DNA from: Pseudomonas fluorescens
GTDB lineage: Bacteria > Pseudomonadota > Gammaproteobacteria > Pseudomonadales > Pseudomonadaceae
Assembly (NCBI RefSeq): GCF_000730425.1
Contig: NZ_CP008896.1
Coordinates: 2,170,001 to 2,234,000 of the forward strand
DNA: 64,000 nucleotides
Reading direction: 5' to 3'
Shown: positions 46,801 to 57,725 of the stretch, piece by piece
Position numbering within the stretch: position 1 is the first letter of the stretch
How the letters are laid out: every line of letters begins with the position of its first letter
Notes under the pieces: model-generated
Told to the model about the DNA's origin: nothing
What the model saw: the letters and a program-made list of their open reading frames with translations, nothing else
The model's database searches: none
Made by a program: the position numbers and the translations under genes

Positions 46801-49760
46801 AGTCGATTGCCGAGCACACCATCAGCCGTTGGCACCTGCGCCAATTGCTGGATGCCGACCCTCAGTACAAACCGGCGTATGACCCCGCCATCATGCGTCT
46901 GCGCGGCGGAATGGAGGGCTACCGCGCGAGCGATCCACAACCCGGGCCCAGCCAGGAACCTTCCCTCGAACAGTTGGCTCACGACGTGTACCCGTCGTTC
47001 TCCCGCGAACATATCAACGACCTGGTACAAACCTTGGAAGACCGGCCGGGAGGCGCACGGGCAACCCTGGTCTCGCTGAAAAACGAGTACATGAAGCTGG
47101 ATATAGCCCTTGCCCTGTGGGAGGCCAGTACCCCTCGCTTTTACGCCACCACGGAGCTACCGCTAAGCACCCGCGAGTATGACTACGCACGGCAGAATCG
47201 GGCCGCCTGGGCCCAGCAAATTCGACGCGGCTGGCGCCAGGAAACCGAGGCGGACAATTATTTCGAGCCGCCGGCACACAATGGTCAGGTGCTGCATCTG
47301 ACCATGCCCCTGACGGGTGAGCTGCCGCGGCTGACAGCACGCTTCGAGCATATTTCTGTATTGAAACTGGTGGGCGACCATCGACCGCTGCAGGTCGATG
47401 CCTTTTTGCGGCTGTTTCCACGGCTACGCCACTTGAACCTCCAGAACATTGAGCTGGGGCGCTTTGCGCCATACATCACATCGCTGCCCAACCTCAATGA
47501 GCTGATCCTCAGCGACTGCAATATCACCCTGACCCACGAAAGCCTGCTTGCCCTCAGTGGCTTGACCCGCCTGGTTACGCTGGATCTTTTCGGCAACCCA
47601 CTGGGACGGATTCCCAATGTGGAAAACATGCCCGACTTGCACTACCTCGACCTGAGCAACACTGGCATTACCGAACTACCCCGAGGCCTGCTCAGCCGCC
47701 AACACCTTGACTTGGTCATGCTTTCGACCAACCACATCAGCGAACTCCCTCCCGCCCTGTTTTACTTGCCCGCCAACGTCAGCGACAAGTTCGACCTGTC
47801 TGACAACCCCATCTCAAACGCGTCGCTGGAACAGGTCAAAACCTACTTCCAGCGCACGGGACGGCACTGGGAGATCGACGCAGCCCCACAGGATTTCGAC
47901 CAAGCCAGACAACTGTACCCAACCCTCAACAAAGTCGAGATCAACCGCTTTATCTTTGGCATACCGGGAAATCTGGACGCCGGCAAAGCGGCCTTGAGCC
48001 GCCTGGCAGACGAATACCGCAGCATCGGTGAAGACATGACGCCCTGGGTCACCGACAGACAGGTCTCCAGAACCGAGCGCGCCTCTCGCGTCCGGTTCAT
48101 GCAGGGCGTGGAGGCGGGCTGGCGCCGGGAAGCGCCACTGGACGCTCAAAGTCATGGCATGGCGCCCAGTTATCACCTGACCCTCGCCATGCCAGTCAGC
48201 GGTCGCTTGCCGACACTGCGTACATCCTTCACTCACGTGTCAGCGCTGACGCTGAACGGCAACAGCGCCCACCTGCAGCTGGGGCAATTCCTGCTGGCCT
48301 TTCCCGCACTCAAGCGGCTGTCCATCCAGCACTATACCCTCGGTGAATTGCCGCTCACGCTCGCCAGCCTGCACCAACTGACACACCTGAGCCTGGACAA
48401 TTGTGCGCTGCGCTTGACACCGACGGCGATCAACGCACTGGGGACGATGCTCCATCTTGAGCGCCTGGACCTGAACAACAACCCCCTGGAGCTGACGCCG
48501 GATATCAGCCGCCTGACGGCTCTCTCACACATTTCCCTCAGGAACACCCGGCTGAAAGAAATCCCTCCCAGCCTACTGCGACCCAAAGCGTCGCTCACCG
48601 CGGTGGACCTGAGCCACAACGCGATCCAGAACATCCCGCAGCAAGCCTTCGACTTGCCGGCCACCTTCAGCGCTGCCTTTGATTTGTCCCATAACCCGCT
48701 GTCGATACCTACGCTGCAACAGATCAAAAGCTATTGCCAAACCACCGGTGAACACTGGCTGGCCAGTATCCCGGACGCAGAACTCCAGAACCTGAAGCAC
48801 CTCTACCCCACCCTGGAAGATGCAGAACTGGGGCACATTTACTTTCAACTACCCGGAGACCTGGAGGCTGCAGCGCCGGGTATCAACCAGTTGGCCAGGG
48901 AATGGGAGCAGCTTCAGAGCGATCTTCAGGAATGGACCCAGAACGTGCCTGAGCATGATCCACTACTGGACACCGTCCTCGATACCGGAGCGCGGGCCGA
49001 AGAGCAATTGCGACGCAGGCACTTCAAAGCCCTGCTTGAGCAGGCCTGGCGCCGGGAAATCCCATGGGATGAATCAAACAAGACATTTCGCTACCCCCGT
49101 AAGCTGGTGTTCCACGGCCAATTGCTGGGCGACTTACCCGAGCTGAACACACGCTTCGAAACGGTCACTCTGCTGGAGCTCGTGGGAGACGGCACTAGCC
49201 AGCGGGTCGATGGCCTGCTCAAAGGTTTGCCCAATTTGCAGGACCTGACCATCGAGCGATATGTACTGGGCAACCTTCCCGAATCGCTTTTTACCCTGCG
49301 CCGCTTGCAACAATTGGCACTCTCGGACAATCAGATCCGGCTGACCCCTCACAGCACCGAGCTGCTGAGCACCCTGGAAAATCTGGAATACCTAGACCTG
49401 AGCGATAATCCGCTGGGGGCAACGCTTGACGTGCGCAACCTATCAAGACTCTCGGTGCTTTACCTGCATAACTGTGGGCTGAGCGAATTGCCAATCGGCA
49501 CTTTTGACCTGGGGCGCCTGCGAATACTGGACGCCAGCGACAATCAGATTCAGCACCTGCCCAGCGACCTGCTGGAAATGGCCCCGCCCCTCAACGACGA
49601 CTCAGACCTGAGCGGAAACCCCCTGTCAGACGAAAGCCTTGCGCTGCTACGACGCTATTTCCGGCAAACCGGTTACGAGTTGGGCGTGGAAGAGGCCATG
49701 GAAGATGAGCAAGGAAGCCCACTGACCCCGCCCGGCACCCCCGAACCCATGGAGGAGTAA
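43821..49760 (+). CDS. Giant LRR protein with dermonecrotic-toxin-like N-terminal domain, no NEL domain
   Basis: 1979 aa, no signal peptide. Residues 1-1050 resemble the large N-terminal (DUF6543-type) region of Pseudomonas LRR effector-like proteins, with a hydrophobic hairpin near 435-475 (IGAIVLQVVAFIATPFIPPL) that could insert into membranes. Residues about 1110-1960 contain three successive copies of a 280-residue module: a GWRxE header, a beta-like lead, six or so LRRs (LDLFGNPLGRIPN, LDLSNTGITELP) and a tail ending YFQRTGRHWE. The usual C-terminal NEL ubiquitin-ligase domain with its catalytic Cys is not seen; the protein ends in an acidic Pro-rich tail. It lies between aruC and argR, breaking an otherwise conserved arginine cluster. 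Confidence 0.7.
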   Translation: MPEQPSISLSDTSAPHEILQHASARWLGEASQAKRSTLASHTPSIADWYAHASDTQHTELQRLNSAAWTAQNRVDKALAGLKSPRDFGAELLQQALQRQYGVEQDVRHTYLQLYVPLQIAGFTVKPGAARTWSVPLLDAALHNFEQAETQDLAFDSDSCITTQPTASGQFAPLAAVNAKLSIPQFTRLCRQLDIGGQYKRYLDEYLDLGNPVAEASLRQWVIHSQRASLNLALYMALIKGDLPQAGYDAVHSLIQGNRSPANGCRTLECHDLLIMSTRLTGIVLFAEDLEASREVIPVIAYIPDDPYHPIKQYPSTRAFTLALTEKLRAPQYQQFFSRFIDHADLGVFFSNLTQRLTQVSWHAHTPGDPLPSWRDTAVERPNLQLRAAKIPPALFDHLYQRKLSKVFNDARNQAVSSADVDQQARWERWALLEKIGAIVLQVVAFIATPFIPPLGLLMLGYSAYQLLDDMFEGVIDWAESLTREAFGHAMSCVEQLVQLGLFASGIPIAESVLRKALPTEFWQFIDRLKPVSMPSGKTRLWRPDLTPYRHDVILPAEARPDALGLYLHQGKTLLRLGDQHYRLQKDNLSGRYSLLHPRRPQAYQPPVLTNAQGAWLTDLERPLSWDTVTLMRRLGYQTDGLSDSQLQQARIVSDTHDNALRKMHVTQQTPPPLLADTLKRFKIDQDLQDFITQMNSDDPAIYKQADPQTQLQLLTSYGLWPSTKTLRFLDSTGQSLWELSGSQGASVVQIHDAQLKNGELLHVLVESLDEADRKTLLEEPFGTPPSSSLTRAATLRKKLARIADDKRFSLFDSRYRSLEHTRNARVQKIIDAAPNRGLPTSLAEELLAGCSGAELQAIDQDQIPKRLIELAAWTQHEVRVTRASEGLYLHTVDSPDTHILALHSLENLPGWSPLVRLEVRQYRPDGPLLDAIGPEDGAIKRILVATEQGLYTPQEATQTLFGDTDFYTAILQAIPDAQRNALQIHIGQGALLRESIAEHTISRWHLRQLLDADPQYKPAYDPAIMRLRGGMEGYRASDPQPGPSQEPSLEQLAHDVYPSFSREHINDLVQTLEDRPGGARATLVSLKNEYMKLDIALALWEASTPRFYATTELPLSTREYDYARQNRAAWAQQIRRGWRQETEADNYFEPPAHNGQVLHLTMPLTGELPRLTARFEHISVLKLVGDHRPLQVDAFLRLFPRLRHLNLQNIELGRFAPYITSLPNLNELILSDCNITLTHESLLALSGLTRLVTLDLFGNPLGRIPNVENMPDLHYLDLSNTGITELPRGLLSRQHLDLVMLSTNHISELPPALFYLPANVSDKFDLSDNPISNASLEQVKTYFQRTGRHWEIDAAPQDFDQARQLYPTLNKVEINRFIFGIPGNLDAGKAALSRLADEYRSIGEDMTPWVTDRQVSRTERASRVRFMQGVEAGWRREAPLDAQSHGMAPSYHLTLAMPVSGRLPTLRTSFTHVSALTLNGNSAHLQLGQFLLAFPALKRLSIQHYTLGELPLTLASLHQLTHLSLDNCALRLTPTAINALGTMLHLERLDLNNNPLELTPDISRLTALSHISLRNTRLKEIPPSLLRPKASLTAVDLSHNAIQNIPQQAFDLPATFSAAFDLSHNPLSIPTLQQIKSYCQTTGEHWLASIPDAELQNLKHLYPTLEDAELGHIYFQLPGDLEAAAPGINQLAREWEQLQSDLQEWTQNVPEHDPLLDTVLDTGARAEEQLRRRHFKALLEQAWRREIPWDESNKTFRYPRKLVFHGQLLGDLPELNTRFETVTLLELVGDGTSQRVDGLLKGLPNLQDLTIERYVLGNLPESLFTLRRLQQLALSDNQIRLTPHSTELLSTLENLEYLDLSDNPLGATLDVRNLSRLSVLYLHNCGLSELPIGTFDLGRLRILDASDNQIQHLPSDLLEMAPPLNDDSDLSGNPLSDESLALLRRYFRQTGYELGVEEAMEDEQGSPLTPPGTPEPMEE

Positions 49761-49775
49761 TGAAGGTGAATGGGC

Positions 49776-50756
49776 TCAACCGCGTTCGGAGGGTACCGAC
49801 GACAACTCAAACGGGCTGCTGCTGCGCCGCTGGTTGCGATCTTCACGAGGCGTAGCGCCAAAGAAATTGCGGTAGGCACTGGAAAAATGCGGCCCCGAGG
49901 AAAAACCGCACGATAGACCGATCTGGATGATCGACTTGCTGGTTTGCATCAACATTTGCCGGGCCTTGTTCAGGCGCAGCTCCAGGTAGTACTGGCTGGG
50001 AACGCGATTGAGGTATTGCTTGAAGATCCGCTCCAATTGTCGTCGCGACACGCACACATGCTGGGCGATTTCGTCAGTGGTCAACGGTTCTTCAATATTG
50101 GCCTCCATCAACAACACCGCCTGGGTCAGCTTCGGATGGCTGGAGCCCAGGCGGTTTTGCAACGGGATACGCTGGCGTTCGCCGCCTTCGCGGATACGCT
50201 CCACCACCAACTCTTCGGAGACCGCGCCCGCCAGTTCGGCGCCGTGGTCCCGGGCCAGCACCGCCAGCATCAGATCGAGCACCGACATGCCGCCGCAGGC
50301 GCTCAGGCGATCGCGGTCCCAATCGAATAAATGGCTGGTGGCGATGACCTTGGGAAAACGCTCGGCGAAATCATCCTGCCAGCGCCAGTGCACGGCCGCG
50401 CGATAACCGTCGAGCAAGCCCAGTTGCGCCAGCGGATACACCCCCGCCGACAAGCCGCCGATCACGCAGCCAGCGCGCACCAGTTGCTTGAGGGCGCTGC
50501 CGAGCTGGGAGGCGATCACGGTCGGCGGTTCATCGGCCAGCAGGAACAGTTTCTGGAAGCCTTCGAGCTTGCCGGCCCAAGGTTCGCCGGGCAATTTCCA
50601 ATCACCTTCGACCGGGGGTTCGGCCTGCAGGAACAACACCTCGTAGACCACATCCGGATGCACCCGCTGGGCAACGCGCAAGGCCTCCTCAGCCAGCGCC
50701 AGCGTCAGGGCTTTAGTGCTGGGCCAAATCAGGAAACCGATGCGATGGGCTGTCAT
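49776..50756 (-). CDS. argR: ArgR, AraC/XylS-type arginine regulator
   Basis: 326 aa. The GATase1-like N-terminal sensor (RIGFLIWPSTKALTLALAEEALRVAQ, CVIGGLSAGVYPLAQLGLLDGYRAAVHW) and the C-terminal AraC HTH (TTDEIAQHVCVSRRQLERIFKQYLN...GFSSGPHFSSAYRNFFG) match Pseudomonas ArgR. It activates aot and aru operons and represses biosynthesis in response to arginine. Last gene of the aotJQMOP-argR operon, so it autoregulates. Confidence 0.95.
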   Translation of the reverse strand: MTAHRIGFLIWPSTKALTLALAEEALRVAQRVHPDVVYEVLFLQAEPPVEGDWKLPGEPWAGKLEGFQKLFLLADEPPTVIASQLGSALKQLVRAGCVIGGLSAGVYPLAQLGLLDGYRAAVHWRWQDDFAERFPKVIATSHLFDWDRDRLSACGGMSVLDLMLAVLARDHGAELAGAVSEELVVERIREGGERQRIPLQNRLGSSHPKLTQAVLLMEANIEEPLTTDEIAQHVCVSRRQLERIFKQYLNRVPSQYYLELRLNKARQMLMQTSKSIIQIGLSCGFSSGPHFSSAYRNFFGATPREDRNQRRSSSPFELSSVPSERG

Positions 50757-50838
50757 GGAGGGCTATCCGAAACGAAAAACAGTAATGAAGACAAGGGCCA
50801 ATGCTAGCCCGTAAACCGACACAAATCTCACAACTCAA

Positions 50839-50866
50839 TGTAGGAGCTGGCTTGCCAGCTCCTACA
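50839..50866. repeat. Single REP palindrome
   Basis: TGTAGGAGCTGGC-TT-GCCAGCTCCTACA, a perfect 13-bp stem between aotP and argR. It could trim or protect the aot transcript ahead of argR. Confidence 0.75.
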
Positions 50867-50930
50867 GGGATCGAGGCCAATCTCAAGATTGCGAAGCATG
50901 CACTACTTCGGTGCGCAAAAGCAGTCTTGA

Positions 50931-51695
50931 TTATTTCAGGCTGCCAGAGAGGAACTGCTGCAACCGCTCGGACTGCGGGTTGACCAACACTTCACGTGGG
51001 TTGCCGCACTCTTCGACAAGCCCTTTGTGCAGGAACACCAACTGGTTCGACACTTCACGGGCAAAGCCCATTTCGTGGGTCACCACCACCATGGTCCGGC
51101 CCTCCAGGGCCAAGTCCTGCATGACCTTCAAGACCTCACCGACCAGCTCCGGGTCCAGAGCCGAGGTCGGCTCGTCAAACAGCATCACCTCAGGCTCCAT
51201 CGCCAGTGCCCGGGCAATTGCCACCCGTTGCTGCTCACCACCGGACATATGGCCGGGGAAGGCATCCTTGCGATGGCCCACGCCGACTTTGGCCAGGTAG
51301 TGCTCGGCTTTTTCACGGGCGTCTTTTTTCGACATGCCCAACACGTGCACTGGCGCTTCCATGACATTTTCCAACGCGGTCATGTGCGACCACAGGTTGA
51401 AATGCTGGAACACCATGGACAGGCGCGAACGCATGCGCTGCAGCTGCTTCGGATCGGCAGCTTTCATCGCACCGTCCTTGTTGGCCACCAGCTTGAGCTC
51501 TTCATTGTTGAGCAGGATCTTGCCGGCGTGAGGCTGCTCCAGCAAGTTGATGCAGCGCAAAAAAGTACTTTTGCCCGAACCACTGGAACCGATGATGCTG
51601 ATCACATCACCGGCCGCGGCGGCCAGGGACACGCCTTTGAGCACTTCATGACTGCCATAGCGTTTATGCAGGTCTTGGACTTCAAGTTTGTACAT
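50931..51695 (-). CDS. aotP: Arginine/ornithine ABC transporter ATPase
   Basis: 254 aa. Walker A IIGSSGSGKST, Q-loop VFQHFNLW, signature MSGGEQQRVAIARALA, Walker B VMLFDEPTSALDP, H-loop VTHEMGFA. Polar amino-acid ABC ATPase (HisP class) powering AotQM. ATG 51695 matches the family start. Operon order J-Q-M-O-P-argR is that of P. aeruginosa. Confidence 0.96.
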   Translation of the reverse strand: MYKLEVQDLHKRYGSHEVLKGVSLAAAAGDVISIIGSSGSGKSTFLRCINLLEQPHAGKILLNNEELKLVANKDGAMKAADPKQLQRMRSRLSMVFQHFNLWSHMTALENVMEAPVHVLGMSKKDAREKAEHYLAKVGVGHRKDAFPGHMSGGEQQRVAIARALAMEPEVMLFDEPTSALDPELVGEVLKVMQDLALEGRTMVVVTHEMGFAREVSNQLVFLHKGLVEECGNPREVLVNPQSERLQQFLSGSLK

Positions 51696-51722
51696 GCGGT
51701 CGGTTCTCACAAAAACAGTGGG

Positions 51723-52835
51723 TCAGTCATTCAACAAATTGCCATGACGCAGGACTTCACGCCCCGCGACCTTGGCCAGCCAAAAACCTGCTTGGGCATA
51801 ACGCAGCCGTTCAACGGCAAACAACACCCCGGCCGTTGCGGCACAGACAATGCTGACCTGATCGGACAAGGGATCAATCACTTCAAAAATCGGCTCGCCG
51901 ACTTCCACCCAACTGCCCGGCACGCGCAGGAAGCTGATAACGCCAGCATGGGGCGCGAACAACACTTCGGTGCCTTCAAACGGCATACCCTCGCAGGGCT
52001 CGTGTTGCGGTACCGGCCAATCACCTTTGATCAAGCCTTGCTCGGCGAGAAAGGCCAGGATGCCCTCGGCGTGGAAGACCGCTTCGTCACGACCGGTGTC
52101 GGACTGACCACCCAGCTCTAACGTAGTCGCCAAGCAGGCCAATGGGACCTGCGCGTCCGCAAACATCCCGGACAAACGCAGCCAAGGCGTCGAGCAGGCC
52201 TCATCAAACGAACTGCCACCGGAGTCTTCCGCCAGCAGGCCGACTTTCACATTCAAATGCGCCGCCAGCGAACGCCACTGCGGCCAATGCTGGGGCAGCG
52301 CGTACATGTGCAGCGCGGCTTCGCAGTCGCAATGCAGGTCGAGGACCACGTCAGCGGTACAGGCGTGGCTCAGCAGCACCCGTTGCATGCCTTGCAGTTG
52401 ACTGCTTGGCGCGGGCAAAGCCTCGAGCGCATCCGTCATGGCCTGGCGGATCAGGCGCACGTTAGCGTGGGGATCATCGCCCAGCTTGCCTTTGAGCAAC
52501 TCGGCCACCGGCTCACTTAACTCAACGAAATCCCGGTTGAAATTCTTGCCGCTACCCGCCTCGAATCGCCCTTGATGGCTACCTTGCAGCAACTGGCCCA
52601 GGCCCATCGGGTTGGCCACCGGTACCAGCTCGATCACCCCGTTGAGGGCGCCCTGCTGCTCCAGCTCGGCCAGGCGTTTTTTCAGTTCCCAGGCCGTGCG
52701 CATCCCCGGCAATTCGTCGGCGTGCAGGCTGGCCTGGATATACGCCTTGCGCTCGCCATGGCCAAACCGGAACACCGTCAGTTGGCGCTCGCAGCCCAGG
52801 TGCCCCCAGGGCAGTACGTGATCGATACGCTCCAT
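51723..52835 (-). CDS. aotO: AotO, succinylglutamate desuccinylase/aspartoacylase-like protein
   Basis: 370 aa of the zinc carboxypeptidase-like AstE/AspA family: ASLHADELPGMRTAWEL (zinc H and E) and VVLDLHCDCEAALHMYAL (third His). Conserved member of the aot operon in Pseudomonas, not needed for transport itself as far as is known. It may release amino acids from N-acyl derivatives for uptake-coupled use. It lies 1 nt after aotM. Confidence 0.88.
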   Translation of the reverse strand: MERIDHVLPWGHLGCERQLTVFRFGHGERKAYIQASLHADELPGMRTAWELKKRLAELEQQGALNGVIELVPVANPMGLGQLLQGSHQGRFEAGSGKNFNRDFVELSEPVAELLKGKLGDDPHANVRLIRQAMTDALEALPAPSSQLQGMQRVLLSHACTADVVLDLHCDCEAALHMYALPQHWPQWRSLAAHLNVKVGLLAEDSGGSSFDEACSTPWLRLSGMFADAQVPLACLATTLELGGQSDTGRDEAVFHAEGILAFLAEQGLIKGDWPVPQHEPCEGMPFEGTEVLFAPHAGVISFLRVPGSWVEVGEPIFEVIDPLSDQVSIVCAATAGVLFAVERLRYAQAGFWLAKVAGREVLRHGNLLND

Positions 52836-52836
52836 A

Positions 52837-53535
52837 TCAGTGCTTCCGTGGAGCCAGGTAGCTCAACCAGCGGCGCTCGGCCAGCTTGAACAGGCGCACC
52901 AGGATGAACGTCAGGCACAGGTAGAACAGGCCGGCAGTGATATAGGCCTCGAACGGCAGGTAGTACTGGGCATTCACCGTGCGCGCGGCACCGGTGATAT
53001 CGATCAGGGTGACGATGGAGGCCAGGCTGGTGGTCTGCAGCATCATGATCACTTCATTGCTGTACTGCGGCAGCGCCCGGCGCAGGGCCGAGGGCAGCAG
53101 GATGCGGCGGTACAGCTTGTAGCGCGACATCCCCATGGCCTTGGCCGCCTCGATCTCGCCATGGGGCGTGGCCTTGAGGCTACCGGCGATAATTTCAGCG
53201 GTGTAGGCACTGGTGTTGATGGCAAAGGCCAGGCACGCGCAGAACGTTGCACTGGACAGCCACGGCCAGAGAAAACTCTCGCGCACCGCCTCGAACTGGG
53301 CCAGGCCGTAGTAGATCAGGAACAGCTGCACCAGCATCGGCGTGCCGCGGATCACATAGGTGTAGAGCCAGGCCGTCCCATTGATCAAAGGCTGCTTGGA
53401 CACTCGCATCAGGCCCAGGGGCACGGCAGCGATCAGGCCGAAGAACAGCGAGATCAACAGCAGTTTCAGGGTGGTCAGCAGGCCGCCAAGGTACAGCGGC
53501 ATGGCCTCCCAGATGACGTTGTAGTCGAAGATCAT
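52837..53535 (-). CDS. aotM: Arginine/ornithine ABC transporter permease AotM
   Basis: 232 aa, five hydrophobic helices; HisM/GlnP-type permease with the ATPase-contact loop EAAKAMGMSRYKLYRRILLPSALRRALPQYSNE. The TYVIRGTPMLVQLFLIYYG segment is typical. Overlaps the aotQ stop by 4 nt (ATGA). Confidence 0.96.
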   Translation of the reverse strand: MIFDYNVIWEAMPLYLGGLLTTLKLLLISLFFGLIAAVPLGLMRVSKQPLINGTAWLYTYVIRGTPMLVQLFLIYYGLAQFEAVRESFLWPWLSSATFCACLAFAINTSAYTAEIIAGSLKATPHGEIEAAKAMGMSRYKLYRRILLPSALRRALPQYSNEVIMMLQTTSLASIVTLIDITGAARTVNAQYYLPFEAYITAGLFYLCLTFILVRLFKLAERRWLSYLAPRKH

Positions 53536-54221
53536 AGATCAGCCGCCTTTACGCCTACCGAGTAGCGCTTCTCAAGATAACGCAGGGCCAGCAACGAGAC
53601 GCTGGTAATCACCAGGTACATCGCCGCCACTGCGAGGAAGAAGGTAAAAGGCTCGCGGGTGGCATCTGCCGCCTGCTTGGCCTTGAACATCATGTCTTGC
53701 AGGCCCACCACCGAAATCAGCGCAGTGGCCTTGGTCAACACCAGCCAGTTGTTGGTAAAGCCGGGGATCGCCAGCCGGATCATCTGCGGCACCATCACCC
53801 GGAAAAACACCTGGAACGGGCTCATGCCGTAGGCCATGCCCGCTTCGGCCTGGCCCTTGGGGATGGCCATGAACGCACCACGGAAGGTTTCCGACAGGTA
53901 CGCGCCGAAGATGAAACCCAGGGTGCCGATACCGGCGGCCAAGGGGTTCAAGTCAATATAGTCGTCGTAGCCCAGTAGCGGCGCGACGCGGTTGAGCAGG
54001 TCCTGGCCGCCGTAGAAAATCAGCAGGATCAGCACCAGGTCGGGGATCCCGCGGATCACCGTGGAATACAGGTCACCCAGCCAAGCCAGCCAGCGTACCG
54101 GCGACAGGCGCAATGCAACCCCGATCAGACCCAGAACAATGGCCAAGGCCATGGACGACAAGGCGAGCTGAAGCGTCAACCATGCGCCATCGAGGATAAC
54201 GGCCCCGTAGCCTTTCAACAT
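53532..54221 (-). CDS. aotQ: Arginine/ornithine ABC transporter permease AotQ
   Basis: 229 aa, five helices; contact loop GQAEAGMAYGMSPFQVFFRVMVPQMIRLAIPGFTNN and STVIRGIPDLVLILLIFYGG. Forms the heterodimeric inner-membrane channel with AotM. The gene follows aotJ by 91 nt. Confidence 0.96.
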   Translation of the reverse strand: MLKGYGAVILDGAWLTLQLALSSMALAIVLGLIGVALRLSPVRWLAWLGDLYSTVIRGIPDLVLILLIFYGGQDLLNRVAPLLGYDDYIDLNPLAAGIGTLGFIFGAYLSETFRGAFMAIPKGQAEAGMAYGMSPFQVFFRVMVPQMIRLAIPGFTNNWLVLTKATALISVVGLQDMMFKAKQAADATREPFTFFLAVAAMYLVITSVSLLALRYLEKRYSVGVKAADL

Positions 54222-54312
54222 GATTCAGGTCCTCGAAAAGACGGATGAAAAAATGGCGCAAACTTCAGAGACCCTGGTGCTTGCGCCATTCTGGACAGAC
54301 AACTGCGAAGGT

Positions 54313-55098
54313 TTACTTGGCGTCAGCGCCGTAAATATCGAAGTTGAAATACTTTTTCTCGATTTCTTTGTACTTGCCATTGGCGCGGATCGCGGCGATG
54401 GCCGCATTGATGCGGTCCAGGTTGGCCTTGTCGCCCTTACGTACCGCAATACCTATGCCATCACCGAAGTATTTGGCGTCGGTGAACGCAGGACCTACGA
54501 ACGCATAGCCTTTGCCAGAGTCGGTCTTCAGGAAACCGTCTTCGAGCAGGGTGGCGTCTGCCACGGTGCCATCAAGGCGACCGGCAGCCACGTCCAGGTA
54601 GATTTCGTTCTGGGTGCTGTAGGGAACGATGGTCGCACCTTTAGGCGCCAGGACTTCCTTGGCGAAACGATCGTGGATCGAACCGCGCTGTACGCCGATC
54701 TTCTTGCCCTTGAGCTCAACCAGGCTGTCGCTGACGGTCGTGCCATCCTTCATCACCAGGCGCGCCGGGGTCAGATAGTAGCGGTTGGTGAAGTCCACGG
54801 ACTTCTTGCGGTCATCCGTGATGGACATGGACGACAGGATCGCATCGATCTTGCGCACTTTCAGCGCCGGGATCAGGCCGTCGAACTCTTGCTCGACCCA
54901 GATGCACTTGACCTTCATCTCTTCGCACAGGGCGTTGCCGATGTCGTAGTCGAAACCGACGATGTTGCCGTCCGGCGCCTTCGAGGCAAACGGAGGGTAG
55001 GCTGCTTCAATACCAATTTTCAGCGGTTTCTCTTCAGCGAAGGCCTGCATGGACAGCACGGACAGCGCCAGGGCGCCCAACAGCACGAGTTTCTTCAT
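54313..55098 (-). CDS. aotJ: Arginine/ornithine-binding periplasmic protein AotJ
   Basis: 261 aa. Signal peptide [21 protein letters not shown], then the SBP_bac_3 fold: [53 protein letters not shown]. Delivers arginine and ornithine to AotQM. ATG 55098 begins a proper signal peptide; upstream residues to 55143 do not belong. First gene of the operon; a region of 90 nt after it may hold a processing hairpin. Confidence 0.96.
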   Translation of the reverse strand: MKKLVLLGALALSVLSMQAFAEEKPLKIGIEAAYPPFASKAPDGNIVGFDYDIGNALCEEMKVKCIWVEQEFDGLIPALKVRKIDAILSSMSITDDRKKSVDFTNRYYLTPARLVMKDGTTVSDSLVELKGKKIGVQRGSIHDRFAKEVLAPKGATIVPYSTQNEIYLDVAAGRLDGTVADATLLEDGFLKTDSGKGYAFVGPAFTDAKYFGDGIGIAVRKGDKANLDRINAAIAAIRANGKYKEIEKKYFNFDIYGADAK

Positions 55099-55256
55099 CT
55101 TGGGACTCCATCGGTATAGAACAAAAACAGCAGTATGAGCCATGGCCCACGATGCGACTGAGTGAAACCGAATAGCGGTGCTGCGTCCTACACCGGTTCA
55201 ACATGGCGACGACGAGCGAGTGATCGGCATTCTAACGACAGGCCGGAAGCCGATAT

Positions 55257-55272
55257 TTCCTCAATGCGACAA
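55257..55272 (-). promoter_or_regulatory. Probable ArgR half-site upstream of aotJ
   Basis: TTGTCGCATTGAGGAA on the minus strand fits TGTCGC-N8-AA, 160 nt upstream of the aotJ start. A related TGTCGAAGTCATTTTC lies 38 nt further upstream (about 55295-55309). Same core as the site before aruC. Confidence 0.55.
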
Positions 55273-55600
55273 CAATTTACAGAAGCACCAAGAAAATGAC
55301 TTCGACACATTGACAGTCTCTGTTTTTTGTGCAGAGACAAAAGATATTAAACCTGTTAACGCTGCAAATTGCGGGCCTATTATTCGCAAACCCTTCTATT
55401 CCGGCAAGTGTAGCGTTTGATCTTATTTAGCCGGGCGTCTAAAACGGGCGTTTTCGGGGCAGGGATGTAGCACATTGCCTCATGTTTGGGCGCAAGGTTA
55501 CACATTTGCACCGCCGGGTAACATTCAGAAACGCCCTACGAGATAAACCGATATTTATTGGTTTGGTGCGCAGTGCAGTCTGTCAGTCCCCGCGAACCGA
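55273..55600. other. Intergenic region between aotJ promoter and acs, no gene seen
   Basis: AT-rich sequence with the likely aot promoter and no convincing gene. A short frame at 55178-55420 has neither a ribosome-binding site nor a protein-like composition. Confidence 0.4.
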
Positions 55601-55689
55601 TGTAGGAGCCGGCTTGCCGGCGACAGCGATGGGTCAGTATTCATTTGATTAACTGGCCCACCGCTATCGCCAGCAAGCCAGCGCCTGCA
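55601..55689. repeat. REPIN-type repeat (GTAGGAGC class)
   Basis: TGTAGGAGCCGGCTTGCCGG...CCAGCAAGCCAGCGCCTGCA, inverted REP ends around a shared GACAGCGAT/CGCTATCG inner stem. Confidence 0.75.
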
Positions 55690-55716
55690 GCGCTGGTGTT
55701 TCACAGTGAGATCCCA

Positions 55717-55752
55717 CAAAAAAGCCCCACCCGGCCTACGCCGAATGGGGCT
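55717..55752 (-). terminator. acs terminator
   Basis: AAGCCCCA-TTCGGC-GTAG-GCCGGG-TGGGGCTT with TTTTTTG after it on the minus strand, 18 nt after the acs stop. Confidence 0.88.
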
Positions 55753-55769
55753 TGGTCCCATAGACCCGC

Positions 55770-57725
<1,956 letters not shown>

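Noticed and set aside
55178..55420. 80-residue frame upstream of aotJ
   Set aside because: No ribosome-binding site, unusual composition, and it overlaps the probable aotJ promoter and ArgR site.
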